DNA of 64,000 bases from Ariolimax columbianus (taxonomy: Eukaryota > Mollusca > Gastropoda > Stylommatophora > Arionidae), in the NCBI GenBank assembly GCA_036924085.1, contig JAVGWX010000003.1, positions 128,619,023 through 128,683,022 on the forward strand, given 5' to 3'. Below the pieces are notes generated by a model. It ran no database searches. It saw only the letters and a list, made by a program, of their open reading frames with translations, and was not told where the DNA came from. The stretch's first letter is position 1, and every line of letters starts with the position of its first letter. Shown one piece after another: positions 1 through 9,740 of the stretch. Both the position numbers and the translations under genes were made by a program.

Positions 1-429
1 CTAGCATAGGTACATACAGACGCACACATGCATCCAAGCACTGGTTTATGCGTCCTGATATCACCCAATGGACTACAGTCTGGGGTGGAAAATGGCGCGC
101 CTCCGCCAGTAGAAACTAGTGAGGCAAACATCTAAGCAAAAAAAAAACAACTTTTACATGCGCCCTCATGGAGAGGCCCTTCCATTGCACATTTGTTGGG
201 CTAGCTTCTGAGGATGCACAAATCTAGCATAGGTACACACAGTACTAATGGAGTGATGTACATTATCACAGAATTTGTATATTTTTCAGCAAATCTCCTG
301 GAATATTTCTAGACATTGTCCATTTATTTTTCTCATGAAGCACATGATTGTACGTTAAAAAAACAGCTAAACCTACAAAGAGCAGGTGTATAATGTTGTT
401 GGTGATGATCTCCTCTTAATGATTAATAC
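1..429. other. MSH3 intron 3, partial
   Basis: This stretch lies downstream of MSH3 exon 3 in gene orientation. The words ctagcataggtac at 1 and again near 225 form a short direct repeat. I see no coding similarity and no recognisable element. Confidence 0.5.
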
Positions 430-546
430 CTTGTATCCAGCAACAACAATTCTGCGCACATGAACAAAGAGGCGATGAACTGGAATGCTGGCAGTCATAA
501 AGTTATGGTCTATACGGCAGTAAATCTTCAGGATTCTTGCGGCAAT
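430..546 (-). CDS. MSH3: MSH3 exon 3 (MutS domain I, continued)
   Basis: This 117-bp exon encodes 39 residues, beginning [10 protein letters not shown], with [19 protein letters not shown] in the middle. These are hallmark residues of the mismatch-recognition domain of MSH3, following the KYRFFG motif encoded by exon 2. Read on the minus strand, an acceptor tgcatcag precedes ATTGCC and the donor is AAG|GTATTA. Both phases are 0, which fits exon 2. MSH3 pairs with MSH2 as MutS-beta in the nucleus and binds insertion/deletion loops. The connector, lever, clamp and ATPase domains must lie beyond the left edge. I see no stop or frameshift, so the exon looks functional. Confidence 0.93.
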
Positions 547-2654
547 CTGATGCAAACAAATATAACAATTATGAAAATTCATAATTTTCAATCAGGTACA
601 AAAAAAGTTATAGAAATTATGCTCATTTCAATAATTGAGTAAACAAGAGACATTCAGTGCACTGGAAAAGTGCAGATACTATGAGAATAGGAATCAAGAT
701 AGAAATGGCAAGAATTGCACAGGAAAAAGAGGATGATTTTTTAGAGGTCACCGCAATTGACGCTAAGCATACAAGCAGGTGAAACAATAGTTAACTACTA
801 AAAACATATCATCTCGCTTGGAAGGAAATGCAAATTATCAAAAGTAAATTGTTTGTCCCTGAAGTTAAATTGCTGAAAAATAATATTGCTTGGAAGAATG
901 ATGCTGTTGTATGTTGGTCCTGTGGTGCATGATGAGAAATTGGAATCACCTCCTGATATGTCAATTATACTGCCCATTTAGGTAAAGGTAACCACTTCCA
1001 ACAGCTCCCCCCCTTCCATCCCCCAAGCATGATTGATGTTGAATTTAAGGAGCTTGGTTTTCTTATGTTAACACCCAGTCCTAATTTGACTGATTGTTCT
1101 TTCACCATATCGAGTTTCTCTTGCATTTAGCTATGATTGTGTGACAAAAGTACTACATCATCTGCATAATCCAGGTCCTTCAATTGTGACTATAGTTTCC
1201 ACCGAATACCAGTTCTTTTTCCATTGATTGATGTCTTCATTATGTAATCTATTGTCAAAAGAACAGGAAGCGCGAGAGCAGGCTTCCCTGTCTCCCCCAT
1301 GTTTGCACCCCAAAGCTATCAGCCAGTGCTCCTTTATGTTCCCTCTACTAACTGTATCTTTGTACATAATCTGCACAAGGGTTGTGAACTTCTCTGGTAT
1401 CCCATAGTGTCTCATTAGTTGCTATAGAGTACTTCAATCCACACTGTCAAATGCCTTTTCATAGTCTATGGAATTATGGAAGAACATAATTGTATTAAAG
1501 AAGATCTTCTGACAAATAAATTTTCAATGAATATATGCTGTGTGGAGGTCATTCTAGAAACAGTGATTTTATAGGGTATTACATTCTAAGAATACACACC
1601 CTGTATCAGGATACTCTCCTGGTTATCAGAGACCAGGATATGTCATTGGTTATCTTACCACTTATAGTGTTATCTACCACTGCCAGGTTTTACCTCCACC
1701 TTTCTTTCCTATTTTGTTTTCAGCAAGATGCCCATGCCTGTTGCTTCTCCCTTGTTCATACTTATTTTAATACTTTCTCTGCTTCTCAATTGACAATGCT
1801 AGTACCAATGATAATGTATTGCCTGTGTTGTTGTCAAACAGATTGTCTATACATTGTTTGTCAGTTCAATATGTCTTGCTCATCAATCAAGATGTCTTCA
1901 TTCATGCTCCTAATGTATCATCCTCCTTGAGCCAGCCTTGTCATGTTTGAATGTTGTTTCATTTCTGTATGTATAGCTCTTGTGCTGTGCTTTTTCCCAA
2001 TATCTTTGATTATCTTGCATTTTGATTCTATTGACTTTCTTTTGCATGTATCATATTTTTCAGTATCCTAAATTCTGGAATGTTTTTTACCATTTTTTTT
2101 TCTTTCATCATTCTTTAAAGATGTCTATTAACTATACTTGATTTTTTGTTAAAACTCATTTATCAATAGAGTTTTATTTGCTAATTGTATGCTTGTTTTT
2201 AGACAATCCCACTTACTGCTTACAGTCTCTTTAGGCTTTATCGTTTGTAATACCCCATGCTGTCTGACATTAGGCTATCAATTCTAATTTTGGCTTCCAC
2301 AAGACATTTATTGTTAATGTCTGGGAGCTTACAAATACATAAATTTTGGAATTATTTTCATTTATGTTTCTATATTTATTAATTTTAGGGATAGTTAAAT
2401 CACAACCATTTATGATACTGGTATAAAAAGTGAGAATAACTCATTTTTCCTTTGGTACTGAAGAAAGAAATTATAATCAGTAATTACAAGTCTAAAAACA
2501 TGTCTTTATTTAAAAGTACACTCACCGTAAGTATGGTTTCCTTTTTTAAAGTCCTCTGGCAGACAAAATTACAATTTTAGAATTTACAAGCCTAAAGAAC
2601 CACAATAATTCCATACAGTGACAAGATTGTCTCCAAGATAGCCAAAACAATTAC
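547..2654. other. MSH3 intron 2
   Basis: This intron of about 2.1 kb contains one recognisable reverse-transcriptase relic at 1040-1500, listed separately. From 547 to 1039 and from 1500 to 2654 the sequence is AT-rich, with scattered short open frames on both strands that match nothing I know. The polypyrimidine-rich stretch 1930-2150 is low complexity. Confidence 0.6.
1040..1500 (-). mobile_element. LINE reverse-transcriptase relic (RTE-like)
   Basis: Minus-strand reading gives FDSVD-type residues near 1480, then MRHYGIPEKFTTLVQIMY, and further on DLDYADDVVLLS around 1145-1170, the YADD catalytic box of reverse transcriptases. Frames are broken between these blocks. The wording resembles the RTE-like endonuclease/RT family common in invertebrate genomes, and the longer copy at 37195-39600 appears related. 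It is antisense to nothing, being in the same orientation as MSH3, and is a dead intronic fragment. Confidence 0.75.
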
Positions 2655-3245
2655 CTCAGCATCATCACCAAAGAATCTGTACTTGTAACCACACTCCACA
2701 AAAAGAACAGCATCTGGATACTGAGCTTTAATATCAACAAACTGTTGCTCTAGTGGGGTATACTTCCCAGCCTTCTTGCTTGCATCAGCATGAATTCTGC
2801 CTGATGATGTAGTTGGTCTGTAAATGTTTGATGTTACTGACGATGTTTGTGATGATAGGAAAGATAATTTTGTCATGTTGGTATGTGTTGATGACATAGG
2901 GTCATCGTCACTATCGCTAAATGCCTCATCCACTATATCAATATCACCACTGCATTTGACATTGTCTGAAGGTTGACATCTAGGCTTAAATATGTCAATT
3001 TTCTGGCGTGGAGTATCATTTTCTCCATATTCAAAATCTTTCAGCTTGTTTGAAGTTGCTGTATGACACGTGGCCACAATGGTGTGACTGCTGCACTTAC
3101 TTGGTCCTGTATCATCACATGACTTTACACTTGAACTATTCAAATATCCTGTCTTCTTTTTTGTGCACAGCTTCTTACTCTTGGGGACATCATCATTACT
3201 TATCATGGAAGTTCTTGATGGGTTCTTGGTTGTGTTTTTGATTAC
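2655..3245 (-). CDS. MSH3: MSH3 exon 2 (linker and start of MutS domain I)
   Basis: This 591-bp exon encodes 197 residues. The first part is a Ser/Thr/Lys/Asp-rich, probably disordered linker with an acidic run SDSDDDP. The end reads [13 protein letters not shown], then [18 protein letters not shown], the start of the MutS mismatch-binding domain as in MSH3 orthologues. On the minus strand the acceptor is ttatttttcag|GTAATC and the donor is GCTGAG|GTAATT. Both phases are 0, matching exons 1 and 3. The divergent linker is expected in this family. A LINE-A copy sits only about 30 bp upstream of the acceptor. Confidence 0.94.
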
Positions 3246-3261
3246 CTGAAAAATAAGAATT

Positions 3262-3274
3262 AGATATATCATAT
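3262..3274 (+). repeat. TSD of LINE-A copy 1 (left)
   Basis: The 13-bp word agatatatcatat occurs here and again at 4523-4535, directly flanking the LINE-A fragment. The right copy overlaps the end of the GAA tail. It marks the target-site duplication of a target-primed insertion. Confidence 0.85.
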
Positions 3275-4522
3275 AAAAATTAGCAAACTTCAAAACCAAG
3301 CCATGAGAGTTATAACTGGAGGCATGAAGTCAACGCCAATTGTAGAACTGGAAAAGATTACAAATCTGCAATCCATGACCGACAGAAGAGACTGCAGAGC
3401 CCAGCACCAAGCAGAGAAACTCAGAAGACTGACAGACCATCCAATGCATAAGAGACTAAATAGATTTGGAAATGGGAAACTAAAGCGGAGAAACTTTGCA
3501 GAAATAGCCAAAGCAAAGATTAGCGAAAACTCTATGAACACATTAACAACACCAAAGCCCATCCCTATTGTACGCAAACCTACCTGGAAGCAGCATATCA
3601 TTCCGGAGGTGATAGAAAATATTCCAGGTATTGGAAACAAGAACAGCCAGACTGAAAAAGAAAGAAGAGACATAACCTTGAGGTACATAACGAAAAACTA
3701 CCCAAGCATGGACTGGACCCATGCATACAAAGACGGTTCTGTAACAAACACAACACAGAACGGAGGGGCAGGGGTATTCCTGAGCCTACCAAATTCTAGA
3801 AAAATAACACTGTCAGTGGCAACTGGAAAATACTCAAGCAATTTCAGAGCGGAGGCAGAGGCACTGAGGGCTGCAGTAGAAGCAATGCTGACAGGCAAAA
3901 GAAATGAAAGCCAGATAGTCCTGTTTACAGATGCCCTGGCCGTAGTCACAGCACTAAAAAGCCAGAACAATACTGAACTTAATGATTTAAGAGCAGTACT
4001 CTGTCAACTATGCCAGCAGTCCGCACCAAAAAGTTCCACCCCACTGTAACATCCAAGGCAACGAGGAGGCAGACAGACTGGAAAAAGAAGGTGCAAGATT
4101 ACCACAACCAGATTCTAGTGTGACCTACAAAGAGTCCAAAAGGCTTATTAGAGCCAGATACATGACCAAATGGGAAACAGAACATACTGGCTACACAAAA
4201 AATTATGCCTATTACCAGTTGAACAGAAGAGAGCAGGTCGTGGTCTTCAGACTCCGCACAGGCCACAACAGACTGAGGTACCACCTATTCAATAAACTGA
4301 AGATAGGTGGCACTGACGAATGCACTTGTGGTACCGGGAAAATGACCGCAGAACATCTGCTGCAAAACTGCCCGACATACGAGGACCAGAGAAAGCACAT
4401 GTGGCCATCACCAGTGGCAACACTAGACAAGCTCTATGGCAGTGTTGACAGCCTCAGGATGGCCGCTGCTTTTTTCGAAAAAATACAGGTTGACGTTTGA
4501 CAGCGTACGAAGAAGAAGAAGA
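3275..4522 (+). mobile_element. LINE-A copy 1: 5'-truncated, RNase H end
   Basis: This is the 3' end of an RNase H-bearing non-LTR retrotransposon (I-superfamily-like). It reads in two pieces, 3303-4049 and 4120-4500, separated by a small deletion and frameshift near 4040-4060 that removes part of the last RNase H motif. Visible RNase H landmarks are YKDGSVTNT (first Asp), FRAEAEAL (Glu) and LFTDALAVV (second Asp). A zinc-knuckle-like CTCGTGKMTAEHLLQNC follows near the C-terminus. The element ends in an (AAG)n tail at 4509-4524 and has a 13-bp TSD. It is antisense to MSH3. Confidence 0.92.
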
Positions 4523-5204
4523 AGATATATCATATCAAACAAAATCCAAACATTCAGTCTGTAAAACTTCCTGATCATTTACTGTAAAAGCATTTTATCT
4601 TAAAGAATGATTAAAGTTAATCAGGATATAATACTTCTTATTGTGATCGCATCTTTGATGTTCATACCGCCAGACGAGTTCCTGTGATAAATGTAAATAT
4701 ATAAATTCTCGGACTGTTCTTAATATGTGTTCTAGGACTCTAAGTTTAATATCTACTGTTGGACTGCTCCTTTTATATCCACTGCTCTAAGCCCTTGGAT
4801 CTCAATCACTTGATCTCAACAGGTGTTTCTGGTTCTCGGACACTCATCACTCTCTTAGTCTTTCCACTGAGGTCTCCTCCTTTCTCCTATCTGTGTTGCT
4901 CTACTTCACTTTACCAGTTCGTTTGTGTTGTGTCTCTACTCTCAGACTCTCATTCTCAGATATATTCTTGGAATCTACTTTTCAATATTTGTTCTTGGAC
5001 TCTACCTTTATATCTCGAGTCGGTCTAACATCAGGACACTACTCTGTACACACAGACTGTATCTATCATGGTTGCTTTTTCTAATTTCTGTACACCTTTC
5101 AGTCTGTCTACTCAGGTCTGTCTGTCTCCTTCCCAGTCTTGCAATTGCTGTCTCCTGACTTTTTAGCTTTTTTCCCTTTTTAATGGCCCTGTCCCTCCTT
5201 CGAT
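4523..5204. other. No gene seen; pyrimidine-rich
   Basis: After the LINE-A tail come about 150 bp of AT-rich intron. From 4740 to 5150 there is a CT-rich, degenerate internally repetitive stretch in which words like ggactct and ctctact recur. I see no coding similarity. Confidence 0.5.
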
Positions 5205-7400
5205 CCCGAAGCTCTTCTCAATCCACATGCCCATTTGTCCCTTCATCCAACTGTTAGGCAGCCACTGTTGACATTTCCTGGCCAAACTCTCTAGCTTGTG
5301 ATATTCTTCATTCGGTCAAACTAGGTCAGGACAGGTCATCCCATAACCGGTGAGGTCGTTGGGGCACACATGAAGACATCCTCACAACTCCACGCCATCC
5401 CTCTCTGTCAGATGCCGCTGCCTGTGACTCTTCTGGTCAGAGACTGGTCCATTCTTTTATGTTGTCCTCCCATCTCTTTTTGGGCCGGCCTCTTCGTCGT
5501 CTGCCATGTACCTTCCCGTGGAGAATTGTGTTTGCAAGACCACTTGATCTCGATATGTGACCGTACCAAGTGAGTTTCCTTCTTTTGACAGTTGCCAAGA
5601 GATCTTCGAAAGGCCCTATTGCTGTTGTAATTCTATCTCGTATTTCCTCGTTTATAACTCGATCTTTATATGTGACATTTAAACGTTTTCGAAAACATCT
5701 CATCTCCAAGGCCTGTATCCTTCGTTGAAGGTCAGCTGTAACTGTCCATGTCTCACACGCATAAAGGAATATTGACAGGACCAGTGTACGCATTAATCTG
5801 AGTTTCGTGCTTAGTGCTAATCGTTTATCTTGCCAGATTTTGATAAGCCGTGCAAGCGCCCCTATTGTCTGTGATATTCTGGCCAACACTTCACATTTTG
5901 ATCCTTCATCACTGACAAGATATTTAAAACGGTCAACCACTTCGAGTTCCTGACCGTTAGCTTTTATCTTGATTCTGGCCAACACTTCACATTTTGATCC
6001 TTCATCACTGACAAGATATTTAAAACGGTCAACCACTTCGAGTTCCTGACCGTTAGCTTTTATCTTGCTGTTGAAGCCTGTAGTGTTGTTGGTCATTAAT
6101 TTTGTATTTCCAGCGTTTATCTCCATACCATAGTCAAGAGCTGTTTCATCGAGCCTTCTGACCCATTCCTGGAGTTCTGCTTCTGAACCCGCCAACCCGT
6201 CGATATCATCTGCAAAACGAAGGTTGGTAATCGTTCGGCCCCCTATCTTGACAGTACCAATGTGACCTCCAAGTGCCTCACTCATAATTCCTTCAAGGAA
6301 TATTTTGAAAAGAGTTGGAGAGAGTGTACACCCCTGTCTCACACCAACTGATGTGCGAAACCAGTCTCTTCGCCTCCCATTCACAAGAACTGCGCTAGAC
6401 GCCTTGTTATACAGGTGTTCAAGGACCGTTATAATATTTCCGTTGATATTGTACATCCTCACGGTTGTATAAAGCACTTTATGCCATACCCTATCACGCC
6501 TTCTTAAAATCCACAAACACATGATACAGTGTTTGCTGCTATTCTAGATATTTCTCGCTTAGCAGCCTTAAATTAAATATATGTTCTGTAGTGCTTCTTC
6601 CCTGTCTGAACCCTGCTTGCTTTGCTTCTCGGCAATAATGTTCTCTGCTTGGGGTTTCAATCGGTCAAGGATTAATCTAAGCATGACCTTGCTAGGGTGG
6701 ATAATGAGGCTTATTGTAGTGTAATTTTGGCACAGCTTTAGGTTTCCAGACTTATGTAACGGTATAACTATTGATTTCGTCCATAAGTCTGGCCAGTTTC
6801 CTGTCGTCCATATTTTGTTGCAGATGTGTGTCAGGCCTTCCACCACTACCTCTCCACCTGCTTGTAAGAGCTCTGCTGGTATATTGTCCACGCCGGCCGC
6901 CTTCCCTCTTCTCAATGTCTTTACTGCTGCAATTATCTCTTCCTTCGTTATCAGTTGGTTATCCTCTATATTTGTTGGTGTTGGGGGGAATGTTTTCTCA
7001 GGTTTGTTTCGCCCTTCATAGTTGTATAGCTCGGAACAGTACTCTGTCCATCGTGCCAGTACGTCATTTCCCTCAATGAGACACTTGCCGTTTTTATCAT
7101 GAATCATAAGGTTCCTGCTTTGTCTTGGTGTTACCAGTTCTTTGACCACCTTGTATGCTCCTTTAGCATCATTTCTGTTTAGTCTCTCTTCGATGTTTGC
7201 GCATTGCTGACATATCCACGCTTCTTTCGCCTCTCTCATCTTTTGTTGTATGGCTTTCTTGACCTCTTTATAACTAGCCCTTCCGTTAATGCAAATAACT
7301 TTTCCTTTCTGTACTTGTTGACTGGTTGTTTCATCTGTGCAGCGGATATTTAATCCAGATCTCTATAGATTTTTAGTAGAGCTCCTGCATATTCCCCACA
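5205..7400 (-). mobile_element. LINE-B: reverse transcriptase region, decayed
   Basis: This is a minus-strand non-LTR RT in two open pieces. 6568-7239 carries the RT N-terminal blocks, including KAAGVDNIPAELLQAGG and LIIHPSKVMLRLILDRLKP. 5437-6522 carries VGVRQGCTLSPTLF, the catalytic RFADDIDGLAGSE, a thumb region and the terminal block GRRRRGRPKKRWEDNIKEW. The two pieces are out of frame near 6530. An exact 96-bp tandem duplication lies inside at 5876-6067. The family resembles invertebrate RTE-like endonuclease/RT elements; no endonuclease domain is joined to it here. Confidence 0.88.
5876..6067 (-). repeat. Perfect 96-bp tandem duplication inside LINE-B
   Basis: Bases 5876-5971 are repeated exactly at 5972-6067. 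The unit encodes 32 residues on the minus strand (containing NGQELEVVDRFKYL), so the duplication keeps the frame. Since the copies are identical, the duplication is younger than the surrounding decay or has been homogenised. Confidence 0.95.
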
Positions 7401-7510
7401 GACTGATTGTTTGGTTTGCATAGCGGCCATTGAATCCAGGTTTAGCACATCTATTTCTATCGAGACCCCCCGATTCTTAAAAACTATATCTAATTTGCAA
7501 TATAAAGTTC

Positions 7511-7798
7511 ATATTCATGATCGGGGACGGCGTGGGCCTAGTGGTTAAGTGACATGGCTCACAACCAGAAGGCGCTGGGTTCGATCCTCATCACAGCACC
7601 AGCCGTTACCCCGGGGAAGCAAACCCTTAGAAAATGCAGGAGGAAGCAGACCCTTACATAAAATTCATGCTGAAGTCGGATGCAATGGGTCAACAGGTGC
7701 AAAATAAAAACGCAGTGCAACGCACACCGCCTTGGGGATTAGAGAAATAAGGCGAACGCAAAAAAAAAAACAACAAAAAAAAAAAAATATTCATGATC
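7511..7798 (+). mobile_element. SINE-T copy 1, tRNA-derived, with 12-bp TSD
   Basis: The element body spans 7523-7786 between perfect atattcatgatc duplications (7511-7522 and 7787-7798). A pol III A-box-like ggcctagtggttaagtgac is followed by the B box gggttcgatcctc, the usual tRNA-derived promoter layout. The body contains gctgaagtcggatgcaatgg, a core word shared with SINE-C. The tail is A-rich with caac interruptions. Part of the same family appears, rearranged, at 43640-44000. Confidence 0.9.
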
Positions 7799-7869
7799 AG
7801 TATGTTAAAATTAGTTTTTTAAAAAAGCTACTTTTGTCTCTGATACACTTTTGTTTGTTGTCCAGTGTT

Positions 7870-8022
7870 AAAAGGTAAAGGTAGTTCCATGGCAGAATAG
7901 CAGACACTGCTGCCGGGGATGGAGTGTTAGGCCTTCAATGTACTAAGCCACAGCCTTGTGAGATGATGAGGCCAGTTCCCTTCCTTGCTGCCTTCTTCCT
8001 TCCTTTGCTGTCAGCCAGGGTA
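7870..8022 (-). mobile_element. SINE-U fragment (minus)
   Basis: On the minus strand this reads gtaccctggctgac, then aggaaggaagaaggcagcaaggaagggaactgg in pieces, then cggcagcagtgtctgctattctgcc. The same order of blocks is seen at 43270-43515 and, weaker, at 16185-16385. It is a 3' part of a dispersed short element; no pol III boxes are visible in this copy. Confidence 0.6.
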
Positions 8023-8149
8023 CAGTGTTACAGATGATTGTATTTACAACTAACTATTTACATTCATCTACTTTGAGCTGTATTCATAACTAAAAAAAAT
8101 AAAAAGGGTAAATGTTCAGAACTGAAATAGACGCTCTCAACTGTCGAAG

Positions 8150-8290
8150 ACATATGTGTCGGACCAAAGGGTGCAAATATCGCAGCCAAGCTGTAAACTA
8201 GCGACACAACACATTCCATTCTCCGGACTACATTCTGCTACTTGCAAAGCCCTGTTCAGGGCTTGGTAGCGGGAGATTGAGAACTAACGC
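8150..8290 (+). mobile_element. SINE-C fragment, 3' part
   Basis: This matches the distal part of the SINE-C family: ggtgcaaatatcgcag, gctgtaaactagcgacacaa, ccctgttcagggcttggtag and gggagattgagaac. The 5' half and the GAA tail are missing. It sits next to an APE-domain LINE relic. Confidence 0.8.
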
Positions 8291-9650
8291 AGCCTGTGTT
8301 CCCTAATCTCTTCAGGCTTTCTATGTTCTCTGCAGCGAGAAGACCTCTACAAGTGTCGGCAGCCACTGTGCTCCAACTGACTTGTTCAGACTATGCTGTT
8401 CACAGTTCTCTTTTAGTCTGCTTCTGATAAACTTGTTCAGCTCACATAACTCAAGTCTGTTACGCATGCCATTCTGTTTCAGCCTTCTCTTCATATGTAG
8501 AAGTTGTTGAGTGTCCTCAGTGATCCAACTGCCTTTTGCTGCATTGGGTACTTTAGCTGAAGTGATGTGCTGTTTCAGCTTTTTTGCCAGCTATTTCTGG
8601 TGACAGATCCTGCACACCTCCATTTCTCGTGACGGAATTTCTCTGACAGTCTAGCAGCATCCAACATTACTGGGATCTGGAATAGGTCTGTGATCGCTGT
8701 TTATATTTAGTAAATGCAGCACCTTCACATTTGTAACAAACTTGATGTCATCACTTAGCACATAGTCTATTTTTGCTTTAGTTTCTCAGTTCGGGTATTG
8801 CCAGATCCATCTGTTTCCAGCAGGCTTTTGGAGGTAGGTTTTCATTACATGAAGCTTCCATATTTGGGCAAAGACAGCCAGATGCTCACCTCTCTTATGT
8901 TGTCAGAGAAGGCAGAGATGTTAACATTTGCTGTCTATCTACATCCTACTCTCGCATTAAAGTCCCCAAAGACAATTATTTTGTATGCTGGTTGACATAG
9001 TAAAACTTCAAGCAGCCCATAGAAATACTCAATGTTGTCATCTGTATATCAGCTGTCGGGAGCATAGCACTGTACGACAATGAGTGGCTTAGCCTGGTCA
9101 TGCACTTTCAGCTTGAGTGTTGCTATTCTGGAGCTGATAATCTCAACAGATTGAACAAATGGTGTGTGGCATTTAGCAACAATAAAGTCCAATTCCCCAA
9201 AGTGATATTGTCCCTCTCCAGCACCAAAGCAAAGGCCGCCGTCCATCGTACACGATGGTGGCATAAATAATTTTGCTAGCGCTATTTTTAGTAAGAATTA
9301 ACTGCGCTACTTTTTATCCTCACTCTCTCGTCTCGTGCCGCCCGTCCCCAGTGGCAAGTCAAGGACAAGACGACTAGGGGGCGACTACGAAGATGCAGGG
9401 GAATCCGCATCAAGCACCCATGAAAAAGACGGCGGAATCCGGAGCCGAACCCACACCTCCTGATTATGAGGCTGACGGCTTAACCACTTCGCCACGGAAT
9501 CCCTCTCCAGCACCAACGTTAAACTTATCACTTGTTTTGTACCAAGTGAAGTGCGAATCTAAATTAGCGCAAGTTTCAAATATTCCAATGGCATCATATT
9601 TTACATTCTTTAGGTTGAACATTAAATGGTTTTGTTTTTGAGACCCTAAA
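8290..9650 (-). mobile_element. LINE relic with APE endonuclease domain
   Basis: Minus-strand blocks read ELDFIVAKCHTPFVQSVEI and HDQAKPLIVVQCYAPDS (9049-9200), then IIVFGDFNARVG-like residues near 8960, and a post-APE block WITEDTQQLLHMKRRLKQNG near 8470-8530. The QCYAPDS and GDFNARVG boxes are classic AP-endonuclease motifs of non-LTR elements. The coding sequence is interrupted by stops and by a tRNA-derived SINE at 9228-9500. It may be the 5' part of a LINE related to LINE-B but I cannot join them. Confidence 0.75.
9212..9516 (-). mobile_element. tRNA-Met-derived SINE with 16-bp TSD
   Basis: The perfect 16-bp word ccctctccagcaccaa occurs at 9212-9227 and 9501-9516 and bounds a 273-bp insert. 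On the minus strand the insert starts with a tRNA-like head at about 9437-9500: an A box GTGGCGAAGTGGTTAAGCC, an anticodon-loop word CTCATAAT as in elongator tRNA-Met (CAT), and a B box GGGTTCGGCTCC. The remainder ends in a small palindrome ccatcgtacacgatgg at 9242-9257. There is no simple-repeat tail. It interrupts the APE LINE relic. Confidence 0.85.
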
Positions 9651-9740
9651 AAATACAGAAGAATTTATTATCTAGAGTTCAGTCTAAATGAACAATAACT
9701 ACAAAAGAGGAAGAAGAATGAGACACCACAGCACACCAAA

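Noticed and set aside
1535..1930. Cys-rich 131-residue open frame as a gene
   Set aside because: No family resemblance, no splice or start context, and it lies inside an MSH3 intron; composition looks like random AT-rich sequence.
9437..9500. Functional tRNA-Met gene
   Set aside because: The acceptor stem and anticodon stem are imperfect and the sequence is the head of an insert with a TSD, so it is a SINE head.
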